Source: Acidiferrum sp963764675
GTDB lineage: Bacteria; Acidobacteriota; Terriglobia; Acidiferrales; UBA7541
NCBI GenBank assembly: GCA_963764675.1
Contig: CAVXTQ010000008.1
Span: 186,001 to 250,000, forward strand
Length of the DNA stretch: 64,000 bases
Direction: 5' to 3'
Position 1 is the stretch's first letter; every line of letters begins with the position of its first letter. The notes under the pieces are model-generated. The model ran no database searches and was not told where the DNA came from. It worked only from the letters and a program-made list of their open reading frames with translations. The position numbers and the translations under genes are program-made. Of the stretch, positions 9,501 to 17,692 are shown in pieces.

Positions 9501-9757
9501 ACAAGACCGGCGTGCAATCCCTCGGGAATCCCTGCACCCTCGCCCTTTGGTACGGAGCGTCAGCAGGCGGCGCGGTTGTGGTTAGCTCGACGCAAGCTGG
9601 AGGAGCGCTTTTCCCTGCGACCAAAGACGCAATCGACGCTTTTAAAGTGTGGTATTCTTTAGCTGATCCAGAAGTTCAGAAGGTAGTAAAGTTCGCGGCA
9701 TCGGGCGCCGCAATCGCAATCGCAAAAGCGGGACAGGGCTGCGGTTCACTTCAATGA
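6587..9757 (+). CDS. RHS/YD-repeat protein, 5'-truncated by IS copy A
   Basis: A 1056-aa open frame whose first eight residues come from the IS terminus; the true RHS sequence begins at 6612. Multiple YD repeats (TYDSLGRV, YGYDALSRPT, YAYDFLSRL) form the shell. The RHS core domain follows (GRWSTPDPADF, NRYAYVTNDPVDYFDPFGL). After the core is a unique tip of about 190 residues with no recognised toxin motif. Full RHS proteins are usually longer and carry a signal or secretion module at the N-terminus, which is missing. The copy is therefore probably not exported, and any expression would start from the IS. The gene after it overlaps or abuts it. Confidence 0.85.
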   Translation: MVQKLGLVSTSQTQLTSDPQGTDYTATTYDSLGRVANVYNPTRCNPPTTNCGGEPTWGKITYGYDALSRPTSVTDQDNNVVNASYTNNVATVTDETGKKRSLQSDGLGRMSQVTEDPGGLGYVTAYGYDPLGNLTSVVQNGSRNRSYAYDFLSRLTSSTTPEAGTFCYGTVSGGSCQKNGYDANGNLATTTDARGIVTTYTHDALHRVTQKSYSDGTVPALFGYDQTSVTVGTDTFSIANSKGRLSWSWSGTSSQPIVMKAYSYDSMSRVAFMKEGTPVSGNSDYQLSFAYDLAGNPTSITYPSGRVVTQQYTAANGLNLVNFASFAGTSVGYNYLTGASYAPNGAPTSISVGDGLTETLTYNSRLQPSNEQVSSSILTAFYRSLSFYDASSHNNGSLMTITDNLNAGRTQNFTYDSLNRLSTAKTTVTSGADCWAQQFGYDAWGNLLTATPTQSGCSMTALSQAVNTKNQITNTGFSYDLSGNTLADGLNSYVYDAESRVKSLNSGAASYNYAADGERAVKTVGTDTTEYIGAGGATLAERKGNGDWTDYIYANGRLLARADTYEDRIHTYGTRAAGDAFTGAEFEMANSGGLAGYVLQSGDKFYWRQYQGSGAVGGVAMWFSDGSYYTGSVDQDGQPANADTTDLSWHYRRVDLTAFAGKTIDHWTFDTNTATAAGSWDIYYQDFALVSTDGTVRPLYNRQKTISLTVNVYNSNMTGVGYEVNHVSGDGFVWLTTTTYYHGDHLSSSRIITTVSGYPTWSGTFLPFGQEWNPQITVNNYKFTGDERDAESQLDHTQFRQYSSSLGRWSTPDPADFAATKPINPQSWNRYAYVTNDPVDYFDPFGLDPPKQSGVACRNPQAHCPNQPPGVSDNYNFAYGDMQFELMWIGAESQDELVGWKPVGVIDNSLISLGGCGDDPNCVINELAVYDTVWSFPSIGVQLTLVVTPEESNRTGGSVLDNRANALASALNKTGVQSLGNPCTLALWYGASAGGAVVVSSTQAGGALFPATKDAIDAFKVWYSLADPEVQKVVKFAASGAAIAIAKAGQGCGSLQ

Positions 9758-9780
9758 TTCCGCTTCACGAGGGTAATCAT

Positions 9781-10155
9781 ATGCTGCACAGCTTCCGCCA
9801 TGCGCTCGTAAGTCTATTCTTGTGGAGGAAGTCACAGCTCAACTGCGTGGTTTGCAGCACACCTGTGCCCCTCAAGGATTTCCGAGGCGACATCCACCTT
9901 CGGTGTGCCGCATGCGGGACCAATCTCGTCTTGAGGCTAGGGCATAATTGGTTGTACACGACAATCTGCCTTGCAGGTGGGTTCATCGCCGCCTACCTGC
10001 AAGGGCTGCAGAATCCATTACTTCCATTGTACGCCCTGATGTATTCCGGGGCACTGGTCATAATTGCTGCTCCGATTCTTGCGCCGTTCTTCCCTGTAAA
10101 GTTTAAGCGCGCCCCTGATGACTACGTTCAGACCCTCCGGCTCTCCGCAAAATGA
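9781..10155 (+). CDS. Zinc-ribbon, two-TM membrane protein after RHS tip
   Basis: A protein of about 124 aa. Two CxxC pairs near the N-terminus (CVVC and CAAC) are spaced like a zinc ribbon. Two transmembrane segments follow (about 55-74 and 80-100) and then a short basic tail. The start at 9781 was chosen for GAGGG at 9769-9773; an ATG at 9754 overlapping the RHS stop is also possible. Position directly after a polymorphic RHS tip is where immunity genes usually sit, so it may protect against the tip. That is inference from context only. The family is unknown. Confidence 0.65.
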   Translation: MLHSFRHALVSLFLWRKSQLNCVVCSTPVPLKDFRGDIHLRCAACGTNLVLRLGHNWLYTTICLAGGFIAAYLQGLQNPLLPLYALMYSGALVIIAAPILAPFFPVKFKRAPDDYVQTLRLSAK

Positions 10156-10875
10156 GAGGCTGATTGGATGAAGGCGTCGGCTCCCTCGCGGCGGGCACAG
10201 TCTAAACGGTCCGTTTGGAAATCCTCGGCCATTTGGCGGCTCGTAAGTCGTTGATTCTACGACCCGGGAAAAACCTCCGCAGACGTTTGGAAACTATCCG
10301 TTTTCCGAACGGCCCCATACTAGCCCACAAATACCGCCTCAAACTCTGGGTGATGCTGACAGGACATTCGTGATTATTCGTCTACCCTGGCGCTAACTAC
10401 CGAAATAGAAAAGGTATGGAGGTTTCAGTAGGGTTGACTAGGTTTCAGTAAGAACGCGCGGTCTTGATGGCGTTTTCATCGACGAACCTGACGTCGTTCA
10501 CCTGCGAGACGTAGGGAATCTTTTCCGACGTAATCCCGAACCAAGAATAGATCAACTGCACGAGGAGAAACGCGATTGCGTGGGGTGCGGCGGCAAGGTC
10601 GCTCGTGGCAACGTCCCGGTGCTTGTGCATGGACTCTTCGGGCGCGTCGTGCCTCACCGTTACCAAGTCCAAGTTATGTGCCAGCGTATCATTGAGGGAA
10701 AGACCGTTTATACCACTTACGGGAGCGTGCCAATTGGCGTGGCACGCGCTGTCGCTGACGACAGGTTCGGAGCAATCGACGCCCGGCCTGGGTGGGCTAC
10801 GCCTGCTCCCGCTGACGATTGGAAATCGGTCGAATGCTGGTAACATTCATTAAATGATAACGAAAGATTGATATC
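10156..10875. other. 720-bp stretch without a recognisable gene
   Basis: Open frames exist on both strands (for example 10445-10846 minus and 10580-10843 plus), but neither has a clear start signal or a family signature. The stretch contains an 11-bp direct repeat AGGTTTCAGTA at 10420-10430 and 10440-10450 (20-bp period) and a short hairpin CCGTT-ttccg-AACGG at 10298-10312. It may hold decayed genes or an old element boundary in front of the AIPR gene. Confidence 0.4.
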
Positions 10876-12594
10876 GTGAGCGCCGCCGACTCCAGCTTTG
10901 TCCTCAAGAGTGTAATCGAAGAGTCCCGCAAACGGGACTATCCTTCCTGGACTGCCGACAAATACTTTGAACTGTTTGCCGCGCAACAAGCACTCAAGAT
11001 GCGCCGTTTCAATCTCGACCCAATTGAAATTGAATCCGGCATTATCGGCGGAAGCGATGACGGCGGTGTAGACGGATTCTACTTGTTTGTGAACCGGAAG
11101 TTCATCCGTGAAGACACCGATCCAGCAATCTTCAAGGACCAACAGGTTCACTGCGAGCTCGTAATCCTCCAAGCCAAGAATACGGCATCGTTCGATGAGG
11201 CAGTGCCGCAAAAGTTCAAGGACTTTGCCGAGACTTGCCTGCCGCTCAATGCCACTCTCGGGAAGACGCAAAAGACGCTCTACGGCGAACCACTTCTCAC
11301 AGCTGTCAAAAAGTTCCACGACGTCTACCATCAAGGCTTGTTGAAGCAACCGAAACTTACCGTCACGTTTTGTCACGTTAGCCTGGGGGAAGAGATCAAT
11401 CCAAAGGTGGAAGAGCGTGCCAAACTCGTGATGGAAAAAGCGCGGTCAATCTATCCCACTGTGGACTGCTCCTACGAATATATTACCGGCAGCAGACTAC
11501 TAACACTCTTCAACCAGCACCCCGAAGAAACGCTACAACTTGTCACGCCGAAGTACTTTGACTCGCAGGCGTTCGGACGCACCGGCTATATATGCCTGAC
11601 TAAGCTTCCTGACTTCTACAAATTCATCAGCAAAAACGATGTGTTGCAAGAGTATCTTTTCGACGCAAACGTCCGTGCTCATGCGCCAGACGTCAAGGTC
11701 AACAAAGGTATCAGCACTACTCTTGCGAATCCGGTAAGCGAAGACTTCTGGTGGCTTAACAACGGAATCACCATCCTCGCGTCTGCTGTCTCCTACGTCG
11801 GCGGTAAACTTCATATCACCGATCCGTTGATTGTGAACGGCCTACAAACCTCCTACGAGATTTTCAATCACTTCAATTCGGGCGCGAATCCTGTGGACGA
11901 GCGGACACTTCTTGTCCGCGTAATCGTAAACACCAACTCAGAAACCTCGGATAACATCATTACTGCGACCAACAGTCAGACGAAGATTGAACCGATCAAT
12001 CTTCACGCGACGGAGCAAATCCAGCGCAACATTGAGACGGCACTGAAGGTCGTTGACCTCTACTACGACCGGCGAAAGAACTACTACCGGAATCAAGGGA
12101 TTTCGACGCAGAAGATCGTCACGATTGGATTCTTGGCGCAAGCGGTCGCAGCCATCGTGCTCCAACAACCGGACAATGCAAGAGCGCGTCCGACGACCGT
12201 TGCCGATAAGAACTACGCTTCATTGTTCGCAGACAAATATCCGCTTGAGATGTACCAGAAGTGCGCTCTCATCATTAAGCGCGTAGATGCTTACCTGGAA
12301 GGTTTGTATCTAGAGCGTGGCGAAAAACTGAACCTACTGTTCTACGTCGCCATGTACGCCGTCTGTGTTGCGCTGAAGTCCATCAAACCAAAGCGAACAA
12401 AGATTGCCAGTCTGGACATGAAGACATTAACGGACGACGTACTGAACGACGCTTACGGGAGAGTGCTATTCCACTACAAGAACTTGGGTGGAGACGACAA
12501 AGTGGCGAAGGGCGCGCAGCTTGTTGGAGCTCTGAAAAGTAATCTGGTGACGCAGCTCGGTGGGCAGAAGAAGAAAGTCAAAGTGAAGCCTTAG
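10876..12594 (+). CDS. AIPR-family phage-resistance protein
   Basis: A 572-aa protein matching the AIPR family (abortive infection phage resistance). The N-terminal part has a restriction-endonuclease-like signature: a GSDDGGVDGFY acidic block at 59-69 and Q-A-K at 99-101 after a hydrophobic strand, fitting a PD-(D/E)xK-type nuclease core. The AIPR core follows at roughly 265-430, with FWWLNNGITILA, IVNGLQTSYEIF, and ITATNSQTKIEPINL. It starts at GTG with no strong Shine-Dalgarno sequence. No methylase or partner gene is adjacent, so it would act as a single-gene system or depend on a distant partner. It lies between inverted IS copies, as expected for accessory defence cargo. Confidence 0.88.
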   Translation: MSAADSSFVLKSVIEESRKRDYPSWTADKYFELFAAQQALKMRRFNLDPIEIESGIIGGSDDGGVDGFYLFVNRKFIREDTDPAIFKDQQVHCELVILQAKNTASFDEAVPQKFKDFAETCLPLNATLGKTQKTLYGEPLLTAVKKFHDVYHQGLLKQPKLTVTFCHVSLGEEINPKVEERAKLVMEKARSIYPTVDCSYEYITGSRLLTLFNQHPEETLQLVTPKYFDSQAFGRTGYICLTKLPDFYKFISKNDVLQEYLFDANVRAHAPDVKVNKGISTTLANPVSEDFWWLNNGITILASAVSYVGGKLHITDPLIVNGLQTSYEIFNHFNSGANPVDERTLLVRVIVNTNSETSDNIITATNSQTKIEPINLHATEQIQRNIETALKVVDLYYDRRKNYYRNQGISTQKIVTIGFLAQAVAAIVLQQPDNARARPTTVADKNYASLFADKYPLEMYQKCALIIKRVDAYLEGLYLERGEKLNLLFYVAMYAVCVALKSIKPKRTKIASLDMKTLTDDVLNDAYGRVLFHYKNLGGDDKVAKGAQLVGALKSNLVTQLGGQKKKVKVKP

Positions 12595-12753
12595 TGTACC
12601 CCCAGGAGAATCTTTCGTGCACACGAACAAACCGCCTAGCGCCAAGTTTTCCACGCGGGAAACATGCTTTTGGGTCCCATTCATCCAGGCCACAAGCACT
12701 TGCTTTTGAACTTTGGACCTTGGATAGCGTCGGGCATTTTGTTCCCTGGTCAC
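12466..12753 (-). pseudogene. PilZ-domain gene remnant, 3' end lost at AIPR junction
   Basis: From the ATG at 12753 about 50 codons encode the first part of a PilZ domain: the c-di-GMP-binding RRYPR box, then VENLALGGLFV, resembling the [DN]xSxxG strand. After about 12600 the frame runs into the antisense of the AIPR 3' end and the family match ends. The PilZ domain would normally continue about 50 more residues. The AIPR-bearing segment has therefore replaced the 3' half, making this a clear scar of insertion or deletion. The truncated product is unlikely to bind c-di-GMP properly. Confidence 0.6.
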
Positions 12754-12972
12754 CGATGGCCCCCCGGCTACTACCTTATTCCAAGGGCCGAGATGGGAAA
12801 AGGCCGTTTAGACAAAATTGACGTATAGCGCAATTAAGAACCCAACTGCGTGAACGTGGTAGCGCTAGACAAGGCCCTGGCGAGCCGAAATTAAGGCCGG
12901 CACGGATAAGTCCTAGCAAACGTGCTGATCGGAAACTAGGCTCATTGTCCGGTAACGCGACGCAACTAGGAG

Positions 12973-13458
12973 TTACAGGCCGACCGGAGAGACTCCGAGT
13001 TCAAAAGGAATAAGTTTCGATGGTACGTAAAAGTAGTCGTCCATTTCGACCCGATGAACGAGGACCAGGATACGGACATGATTGCCAAGGGCGCTCCCAC
13101 TGCCGCCTCCGCCGCATGCGCGCACTTCCACCTCTTTACCCGGTGCTAAGCCGTCCCATTGCCCACGGTGGGCCTCAAATCCCGTCCCTCCGCCACCGCT
13201 GGAGGTGGCTGCCACAACATCTATCCAAGCGCCCCGAATCCATTGGTCGCTTCGGTTGTGGATTTTCATCGTGCAGCGCAACTGCTCTGTTTCATGCTCG
13301 TTCGCTACAGTCAGAAATGAATCTTTGAAATCAATTGCTAGGATTTCTAGTGGCGAATCGGGCTGCGCCACAACATGGACTAGAGCGGTGATGTCTTCGG
13401 GTCCGGTAATCGCAGGCTTGACGGGCCGAGCCAGAAGTGGAAAAGCGAGACTGCTCAT
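12973..13458 (-). CDS. Probable secreted hypothetical protein, 5' end apparently frameshifted
   Basis: A 161-aa frame with no recognised family. It contains beta-rich text (AIDFKDSFLTVANEHETEQL), a conserved-looking centre (WIRGAWIDVVAATSSGG) and a C-terminal HRVEMDDYFYVPSKL. A strong GGAGGTC (13541-13547) sits before an ATG at 13537 that encodes a classic signal peptide (MKFLVPCLGVLLLAMGPA), but in a different frame. Joining the two needs one indel between about 13450 and 13490. So the gene was probably an exported protein starting at 13537, and is now broken or mis-sequenced. It lies 138 bp from IS copy B. Confidence 0.55.
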   Translation of the reverse strand: MSSLAFPLLARPVKPAITGPEDITALVHVVAQPDSPLEILAIDFKDSFLTVANEHETEQLRCTMKIHNRSDQWIRGAWIDVVAATSSGGGGTGFEAHRGQWDGLAPGKEVEVRACGGGGSGSALGNHVRILVLVHRVEMDDYFYVPSKLIPFELGVSPVGL

Positions 13459-13751
13459 TGCGGTCGGATTGGCGCGGCAGTCGAGCGGGGCCCATGGCCA
13501 GCAACAGGACGCCCAAGCAAGGTACCAAGAATTTCATTGCGACCTCCGTGTCAAGGTGCGTGACAGTCGGGCCAGAAAAGCTCGTGGCCAGTTCGCTAGA
13601 GATTACGATACCGAAATATAACCCTCCTCCACGCTCGATGCAACGTTTCCAGTGCCTGATTGACGCGCAAACCCTGACCAGACCGAGTTTTTGTACCACG
13701 GCGAATGAGAGAGTCTACATCACTGATCGGCCCGGCTTTTTCAGACCAACC

Positions 13752-14621
13752 CTAGGGTGAGTTTTCGGCAGTTTGCATCCCAAGGAAATCGCGGCTAGCC
13801 GCGATTTCCTTGGCGAATTCGTTGGGCGTCTTCTCCCCCAGAGATCGGTGAGGACGACTCTCATTGTATTCGCCTCGCCAAGTCTCTACGATCTGCTGAG
13901 CTTCCGTCAAGGACGTAAACCAATGTGCATTCAGGCATTCCGCTCGAAACGTGCCGTTGAACGATTCCACGAAGGCGTTATCAGTTGGTTTCCCAGGGCG
14001 GGAGAACGCCATGCGTACTCCGTTCTGATAAGCCCATAGATCCATCACTTGACTGGAAAATTCGCTGCCATTGTCACAGTGCATCATCTTCGGAACTCCA
14101 CGGATGTTTTTGATCCGGTTCAGTACCCGCACCACATCCTCGCCCTTCAGCCGCTGCTCCGATTCAATCGCCAGGCATTCCCGCGTGTAAATATCCACCA
14201 CCGTCAACGACCGAAATCTTCTTCCGTCCGCCAACTGATCCGCCACAAAGTCCATCGACCACACATGGTTCGGCCTCGTAGGATGGAAACGCTCTCGCCG
14301 GTGTTCCGCTACTCGTCGGCGTCGTTTCCGCCGCTGCTGCAGCGTTAATCCTTCTTCCCGGTAGATCCGTTCCACCAGGTATTTCCCCACTTTCCAACCC
14401 TCGCGATTCAGCAGCACACGAATCTTCCGGTATCCGTAGCGCACTCTCGTTTGCGCTATCTCCCGAATGCGCATCCGCAGCTCGGTCCGTGGATCCCTGT
14501 AGCTGCGGTAGCGGAAGGTCGCTCGATGTATCCGGGCAACTCTACAGGCCCGCCTCTCGCTTACCCGGTAGTTGTCGTGCAGGTACTCGACCACCTGCCG
14601 ACGCCGCGAGGGCTTCAGAAT
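13752..14621 (-). CDS. IS3-family transposase OrfB, copy B
   Basis: The catalytic half of the transposase, identical in sequence to that of copy A, with the same DDE residues (MDFV, CDNGSEF, FVESFNG). It is reached by -1 slippage from OrfA at the A-heptamer 14621-14627; the frame itself is open up to 14762. It is intact, so the element could still move or supply transposase for the whole bounded segment. Confidence 0.93.
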   Translation of the reverse strand: MLKPSRRRQVVEYLHDNYRVSERRACRVARIHRATFRYRSYRDPRTELRMRIREIAQTRVRYGYRKIRVLLNREGWKVGKYLVERIYREEGLTLQQRRKRRRRVAEHRRERFHPTRPNHVWSMDFVADQLADGRRFRSLTVVDIYTRECLAIESEQRLKGEDVVRVLNRIKNIRGVPKMMHCDNGSEFSSQVMDLWAYQNGVRMAFSRPGKPTDNAFVESFNGTFRAECLNAHWFTSLTEAQQIVETWRGEYNESRPHRSLGEKTPNEFAKEIAASRDFLGMQTAENSP

Positions 14622-14881
14622 TTTTTTGAAAGCACATCCTGCAACATCGCTTTGTCGAGTGTCAGGTCGGCCACCACCTGTTTCAATCGGGTGTTTTCTT
14701 CTTGAAGTTGTTTGAGCTGTCGAACTTGATCCGCTTCCAGCCCCACATACTGTTTCTTCCATCGATAGAAGGTCTGCTCGGACACACCGACTCTGCGAAG
14801 CAGCTCCGCCAGTGGTACTCCCGCTTCGGCTTGCTTCAGGACTGCTACGATCTGTTCCACACTAAATCGCTTCTGCTTCAC
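14615..14881 (-). CDS. IS3-family transposase OrfA, copy B
   Basis: An 88-aa HTH plus coiled-coil protein identical to the copy A product, carrying VGVSEQTFYRWKKQY as recognition helix. It ends right after the slippery A-run used to make OrfAB. The gene points leftward, toward the frameshifted secreted-protein gene. Terminal repeats flank it at 14961 (outer) and 13675 (inner). Confidence 0.95.
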   Translation of the reverse strand: MKQKRFSVEQIVAVLKQAEAGVPLAELLRRVGVSEQTFYRWKKQYVGLEADQVRQLKQLQEENTRLKQVVADLTLDKAMLQDVLSKKF

Positions 14882-15107
14882 GGCAAAATCCCCCTTCTTT
14901 CAGGTCTAGATTCTGCCGAAAACTAACTCTCCCTGTGGACTAAAAATACCGGGGCCGGCCAGTTCTCTTTTCGCTTTCTTCATCGCGGATTCTGATGGCC
15001 GCAAGCATAACACTCGTTCGAGTTCTCCCCAGGCTTATGAATTCCGCGTGAGATATTTCCGAGGTACCGTTAGAATCTGAGCGTCAGTTTCGCGATTTTC
15101 AATCTCT

Positions 15108-15701
15108 ATGGAAAAGATACTCATAGCCGTTGGCAGCACTCGGCGGCCCAAGCTCAATGCGGTGACCGAGGCGGCGGAGGCTTTTGCCTCGACACTGAGT
15201 CCCGGCGCCGCGTTCGAGGTCGTTGGCGTCGATGTCGAGAGCGGGGTCAGCCATACGCCGTCGTCGTGCGCGGAGTTGATGCGCGGCGCGCGGCAGCGTG
15301 CCGAGGCGCTCGTGCAAATTGCGCGCGCCAATGGCGAGCCGTGGCGCTACTTCGTGGGGCTGGAGGGCGGCTTGGACGTGGTGCAGGAGGATTCCGGCCG
15401 ACGTGTCTTTCTTGAAGGCTGGGCTTACGTGAGCGACGGTGCCCGCGGACACTACGGGCGCTCCGGCGGCGTCGAGTTGCCGGAATCGCTGGCCCACGAA
15501 GTCCTCGATAAGGGTGTCGAGTTGTCGGTTGCCGTCGACCGGTTTGCGGGCGCCGTGGGTATTCGCGACGCGCAGGGCGCATGGGGCGTGCTTTCCAGTA
15601 ATTTGATCACGCGCCAGGAAGCGTTTCGCGTGGCGGCGGTCGCCGCCTTTGCACCGTTTTACAACGCAAGGATGTATCGCTCGGCTGCCCTAGCGCGCTA
15701 G
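15108..15701 (+). CDS. yjjX: Inosine/xanthosine triphosphatase (YjjX/DUF84 family)
   Basis: A 197-aa house-cleaning NTPase that hydrolyses deaminated purine nucleotides (ITP, XTP) so they are not built into DNA or RNA. The N-terminus IAVGSTRRPKLNAV has the substrate-binding GS-x4-K-x2-A pattern. Further conserved blocks are YFVGLEGGLD and GAWGVLSSNLITRQEAF. Length is normal for the family. It is followed 75 bp later by thymidine kinase, so the two may form a nucleotide-metabolism pair. Confidence 0.88.
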   Translation: MEKILIAVGSTRRPKLNAVTEAAEAFASTLSPGAAFEVVGVDVESGVSHTPSSCAELMRGARQRAEALVQIARANGEPWRYFVGLEGGLDVVQEDSGRRVFLEGWAYVSDGARGHYGRSGGVELPESLAHEVLDKGVELSVAVDRFAGAVGIRDAQGAWGVLSSNLITRQEAFRVAAVAAFAPFYNARMYRSAALAR

Positions 15702-15776
15702 AGTGTACGTGTGGCCGGGTTTCCGCTGGCCGGCACTCCGAACGCTGCTGCCGGCAATCGGACGAGGAGGACGGAC

Positions 15777-16406
15777 GTGGACATCGTCAAAGGCAATATG
15801 GGCTGGATCGAAGTTGTGGTCGGCCCGATGTTTTCCGGCAAGAGCGAAGAACTGATCCGCCGCTTGCGCCGCGCGGAGTTTGCCCGCCAGCGCGTACAAA
15901 TCTTCAAGCCAGCCATTGACGAGCGCTACGCCGCCAACGAAATTATCTCGCATTCCGGCCTCGGCATTCCTTCCGACAACGTCACCAAGGCCTCGGAGAT
16001 CATGGAGAAGGTGCAGGCGCGCACGGAAGTCATCGGCATCGACGAAGCGCAATTCCTCGGCGACGAGGTCGTCGACGTGTGCACCAAGCTCGCCAACCTC
16101 GGCAAGCGCGTGATCGTCACGGGCCTCGACACCGATTTTCGCGGCCGTCCCTTTGAGCCCATGCCGCGGCTCTTGGCGGTTGCGGAAGAGATCACCAAGC
16201 TGCTCGCCATCTGCGTACGCTGCGGAAATCCCGCGGTGCACACGCAACGCCTGGTCGAGAGCGAAGAGCTCGTCGTCGTGGGCGCCTCGGGAATGTATGA
16301 AGCCCGGTGCCGCCGCTGCTTCGAGCCGAATCCCGCTAACGCCAAAGAAAAGAAAGAGGCGCCTCTTCTGATCCGCAACCGCGCCGCCGGCGCCGGCAAC
16401 TCCTGA
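15777..16406 (+). CDS. tdk: Thymidine kinase
   Basis: A 209-aa type II thymidine kinase, salvaging thymidine to dTMP with ATP. Walker A is GPMFSGKS at residues 16-23. The Walker B/lasso region reads GIDEAQF. The structural zinc site uses two CxxC pairs (CVRC and CRRC), with the substrate-binding GMYEARC near the second. The GTG start at 15777 is supported by GAGGAGG at 15764-15770; an ATG at 15798 is the alternative. Length agrees with bacterial Tdk (about 190-210 aa), with a short lysine-rich tail. Confidence 0.95.
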   Translation: MDIVKGNMGWIEVVVGPMFSGKSEELIRRLRRAEFARQRVQIFKPAIDERYAANEIISHSGLGIPSDNVTKASEIMEKVQARTEVIGIDEAQFLGDEVVDVCTKLANLGKRVIVTGLDTDFRGRPFEPMPRLLAVAEEITKLLAICVRCGNPAVHTQRLVESEELVVVGASGMYEARCRRCFEPNPANAKEKKEAPLLIRNRAAGAGNS

Positions 16407-16563
16407 GCCGTATGGCCGTCACCAGGTGCTGCGTCCGGGCGGTTTGACTAGCGCTGTTGTCTCTCTCTTCGCATCATTCTCCGTCGATGCTTGAGCTTGC
16501 TTAGTTCTTCCGTCACACTGGCCACGCTGGAACCTCGGCGACAAATTCAACCAACGGGTAACA

Positions 16564-17574
16564 ATGCGAATCGAATCGAAAGCTCCGACGCGCGTCGATC
16601 TAGCTGGCGGCACACTGGATATTTGGCCGCTCTACCTGTTCCATCCGGGCGCAGTCACGGTCAATGCCGCGATCACGCGCTACGCCTCCTGCGTCATCGA
16701 TCAGCATCCTCAAGGTGACGACCGCATCAAGCTGGTTTCCCGCGACACGCAGCGTGAAGAGAGCTTCGACTCGTTCGCCGCCCTCGTGAAAGGGAAGCGC
16801 TACCGCCTGCCGCTGCTCGCCGAGATCGCCAAATTCTTCCAGCCCGAAGGAGGGTTCACCCTCACCACCGACTCCGAGGCGCCGGCGGGCGCGGGGATCG
16901 GCGGCTCCAGTGCCATGGCCGTGGCGATTTGCGCGGCGCTCGATCGCTTCACGGGAGCAGGCAAGAGCAAGGCCGACTGGATCCACATCAGCCGCGATGC
17001 CGAAGCTATCGTCATTCGCGTTCCCACGGGCACCCAGGACCACTATCCTCCGGCCTTTGGCGGCGCCGCCGCCATCGAGTTACCGCCCGGCGGCGAGCAT
17101 CGCACCGAGTTGCGCGTCGATCTCTCCGAACTCGAGCGCCGCCTCGTGCTTTGCTACACCGGCAAGCCGCGCAAATCCGCCATCAACAATTGGGACGTCT
17201 TCCAGAAACATATCAATGGAAACGCGAAAGTGCACCACAACCTGGCGCGCATCTCCGAGGTCGCTCAGCAGCTTCGCGGCGCTTTGGAGAAATCCAATTG
17301 GAGCGAAGCGGGCCGCTTGATGCGCGAAGAGTGGAGCTTCCGGAAGAAGAACCTTCCGACCATCTCCACGAAAACGATTGACCGCATCGTCGAAGGCGCC
17401 CGCCGCAAGGGTGCTCTGGCCGGAAAGGTCTGTGGCGCGGGCGGCGGAGGATGCGTGGTGCTGTTGATCGAGCCGGACGCCCGCGAGCGCGTCGAGGCCG
17501 CGGTGGTGGATGCCGGCGGCCAGCTCTTGCCAATGAAGATTGATCGGTCCGGGGTGCAGGTCAACGTCTCGTAA
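16564..17574 (+). CDS. GHMP-family sugar kinase
   Basis: A 336-aa GHMP kinase (galactokinase, homoserine, mevalonate, phosphomevalonate superfamily). It opens with the substrate-binding strand APTRVDLAGGTLD. The ATP loop is PAGAGIGGSSAMAVA, and the third motif is KVCGAGGGGCVVLL. The closest functional type by layout is the D-glycero-D-manno-heptose 7-phosphate kinase/fucokinase-like group that makes nucleotide-sugar precursors, but the substrate cannot be settled from sequence. It stands alone between tdk and an exported protein gene. Confidence 0.88.
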   Translation: MRIESKAPTRVDLAGGTLDIWPLYLFHPGAVTVNAAITRYASCVIDQHPQGDDRIKLVSRDTQREESFDSFAALVKGKRYRLPLLAEIAKFFQPEGGFTLTTDSEAPAGAGIGGSSAMAVAICAALDRFTGAGKSKADWIHISRDAEAIVIRVPTGTQDHYPPAFGGAAAIELPPGGEHRTELRVDLSELERRLVLCYTGKPRKSAINNWDVFQKHINGNAKVHHNLARISEVAQQLRGALEKSNWSEAGRLMREEWSFRKKNLPTISTKTIDRIVEGARRKGALAGKVCGAGGGGCVVLLIEPDARERVEAAVVDAGGQLLPMKIDRSGVQVNVS

Positions 17575-17692
17575 GTGTCCCCAGTGCGGCCGGGGTCCTC
17601 CAGGCTCGAAAACATTAGGTATCTGTTCAGGAGCCTCTAAGCATCATAGAATAGGGGCGGTCGGTCGCAGGGGCGGCTGGCTCCCTAAATCG

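Larger units (their letters stand above)
13675..14961 (-). mobile_element. IS3-family insertion sequence, copy B (inverted)
   Basis: A 1287-bp reverse-complement copy of the element at 5325-6611. All encoded frames on both strands give identical proteins, so the copies are identical or nearly so. Flanks are GTTC after 14961 and a CCC-ending sequence before 13675, with no target duplication. Together with copy A it bounds a 9.6-kb segment in composite-transposon arrangement. Homologous recombination between the two would invert the RHS-AIPR segment. Confidence 0.93.

Noticed and set aside
10445..10846. Minus-strand 133-codon frame and overlapping plus-strand 87-codon frame before AIPR
   Set aside because: No family, no convincing ribosome site, and the two overlap each other; kept only as an unexplained stretch.
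5321..14965. Target-site duplications around the IS copies or the whole segment
   Set aside because: The 3-4 bases at each end do not match in any pairing, including after a supposed inversion.
17540..17692. Longer N-terminus for the BamE-like exported protein
   Set aside because: The upstream part overlaps the GHMP kinase and hides the signal peptide that begins at 17693.
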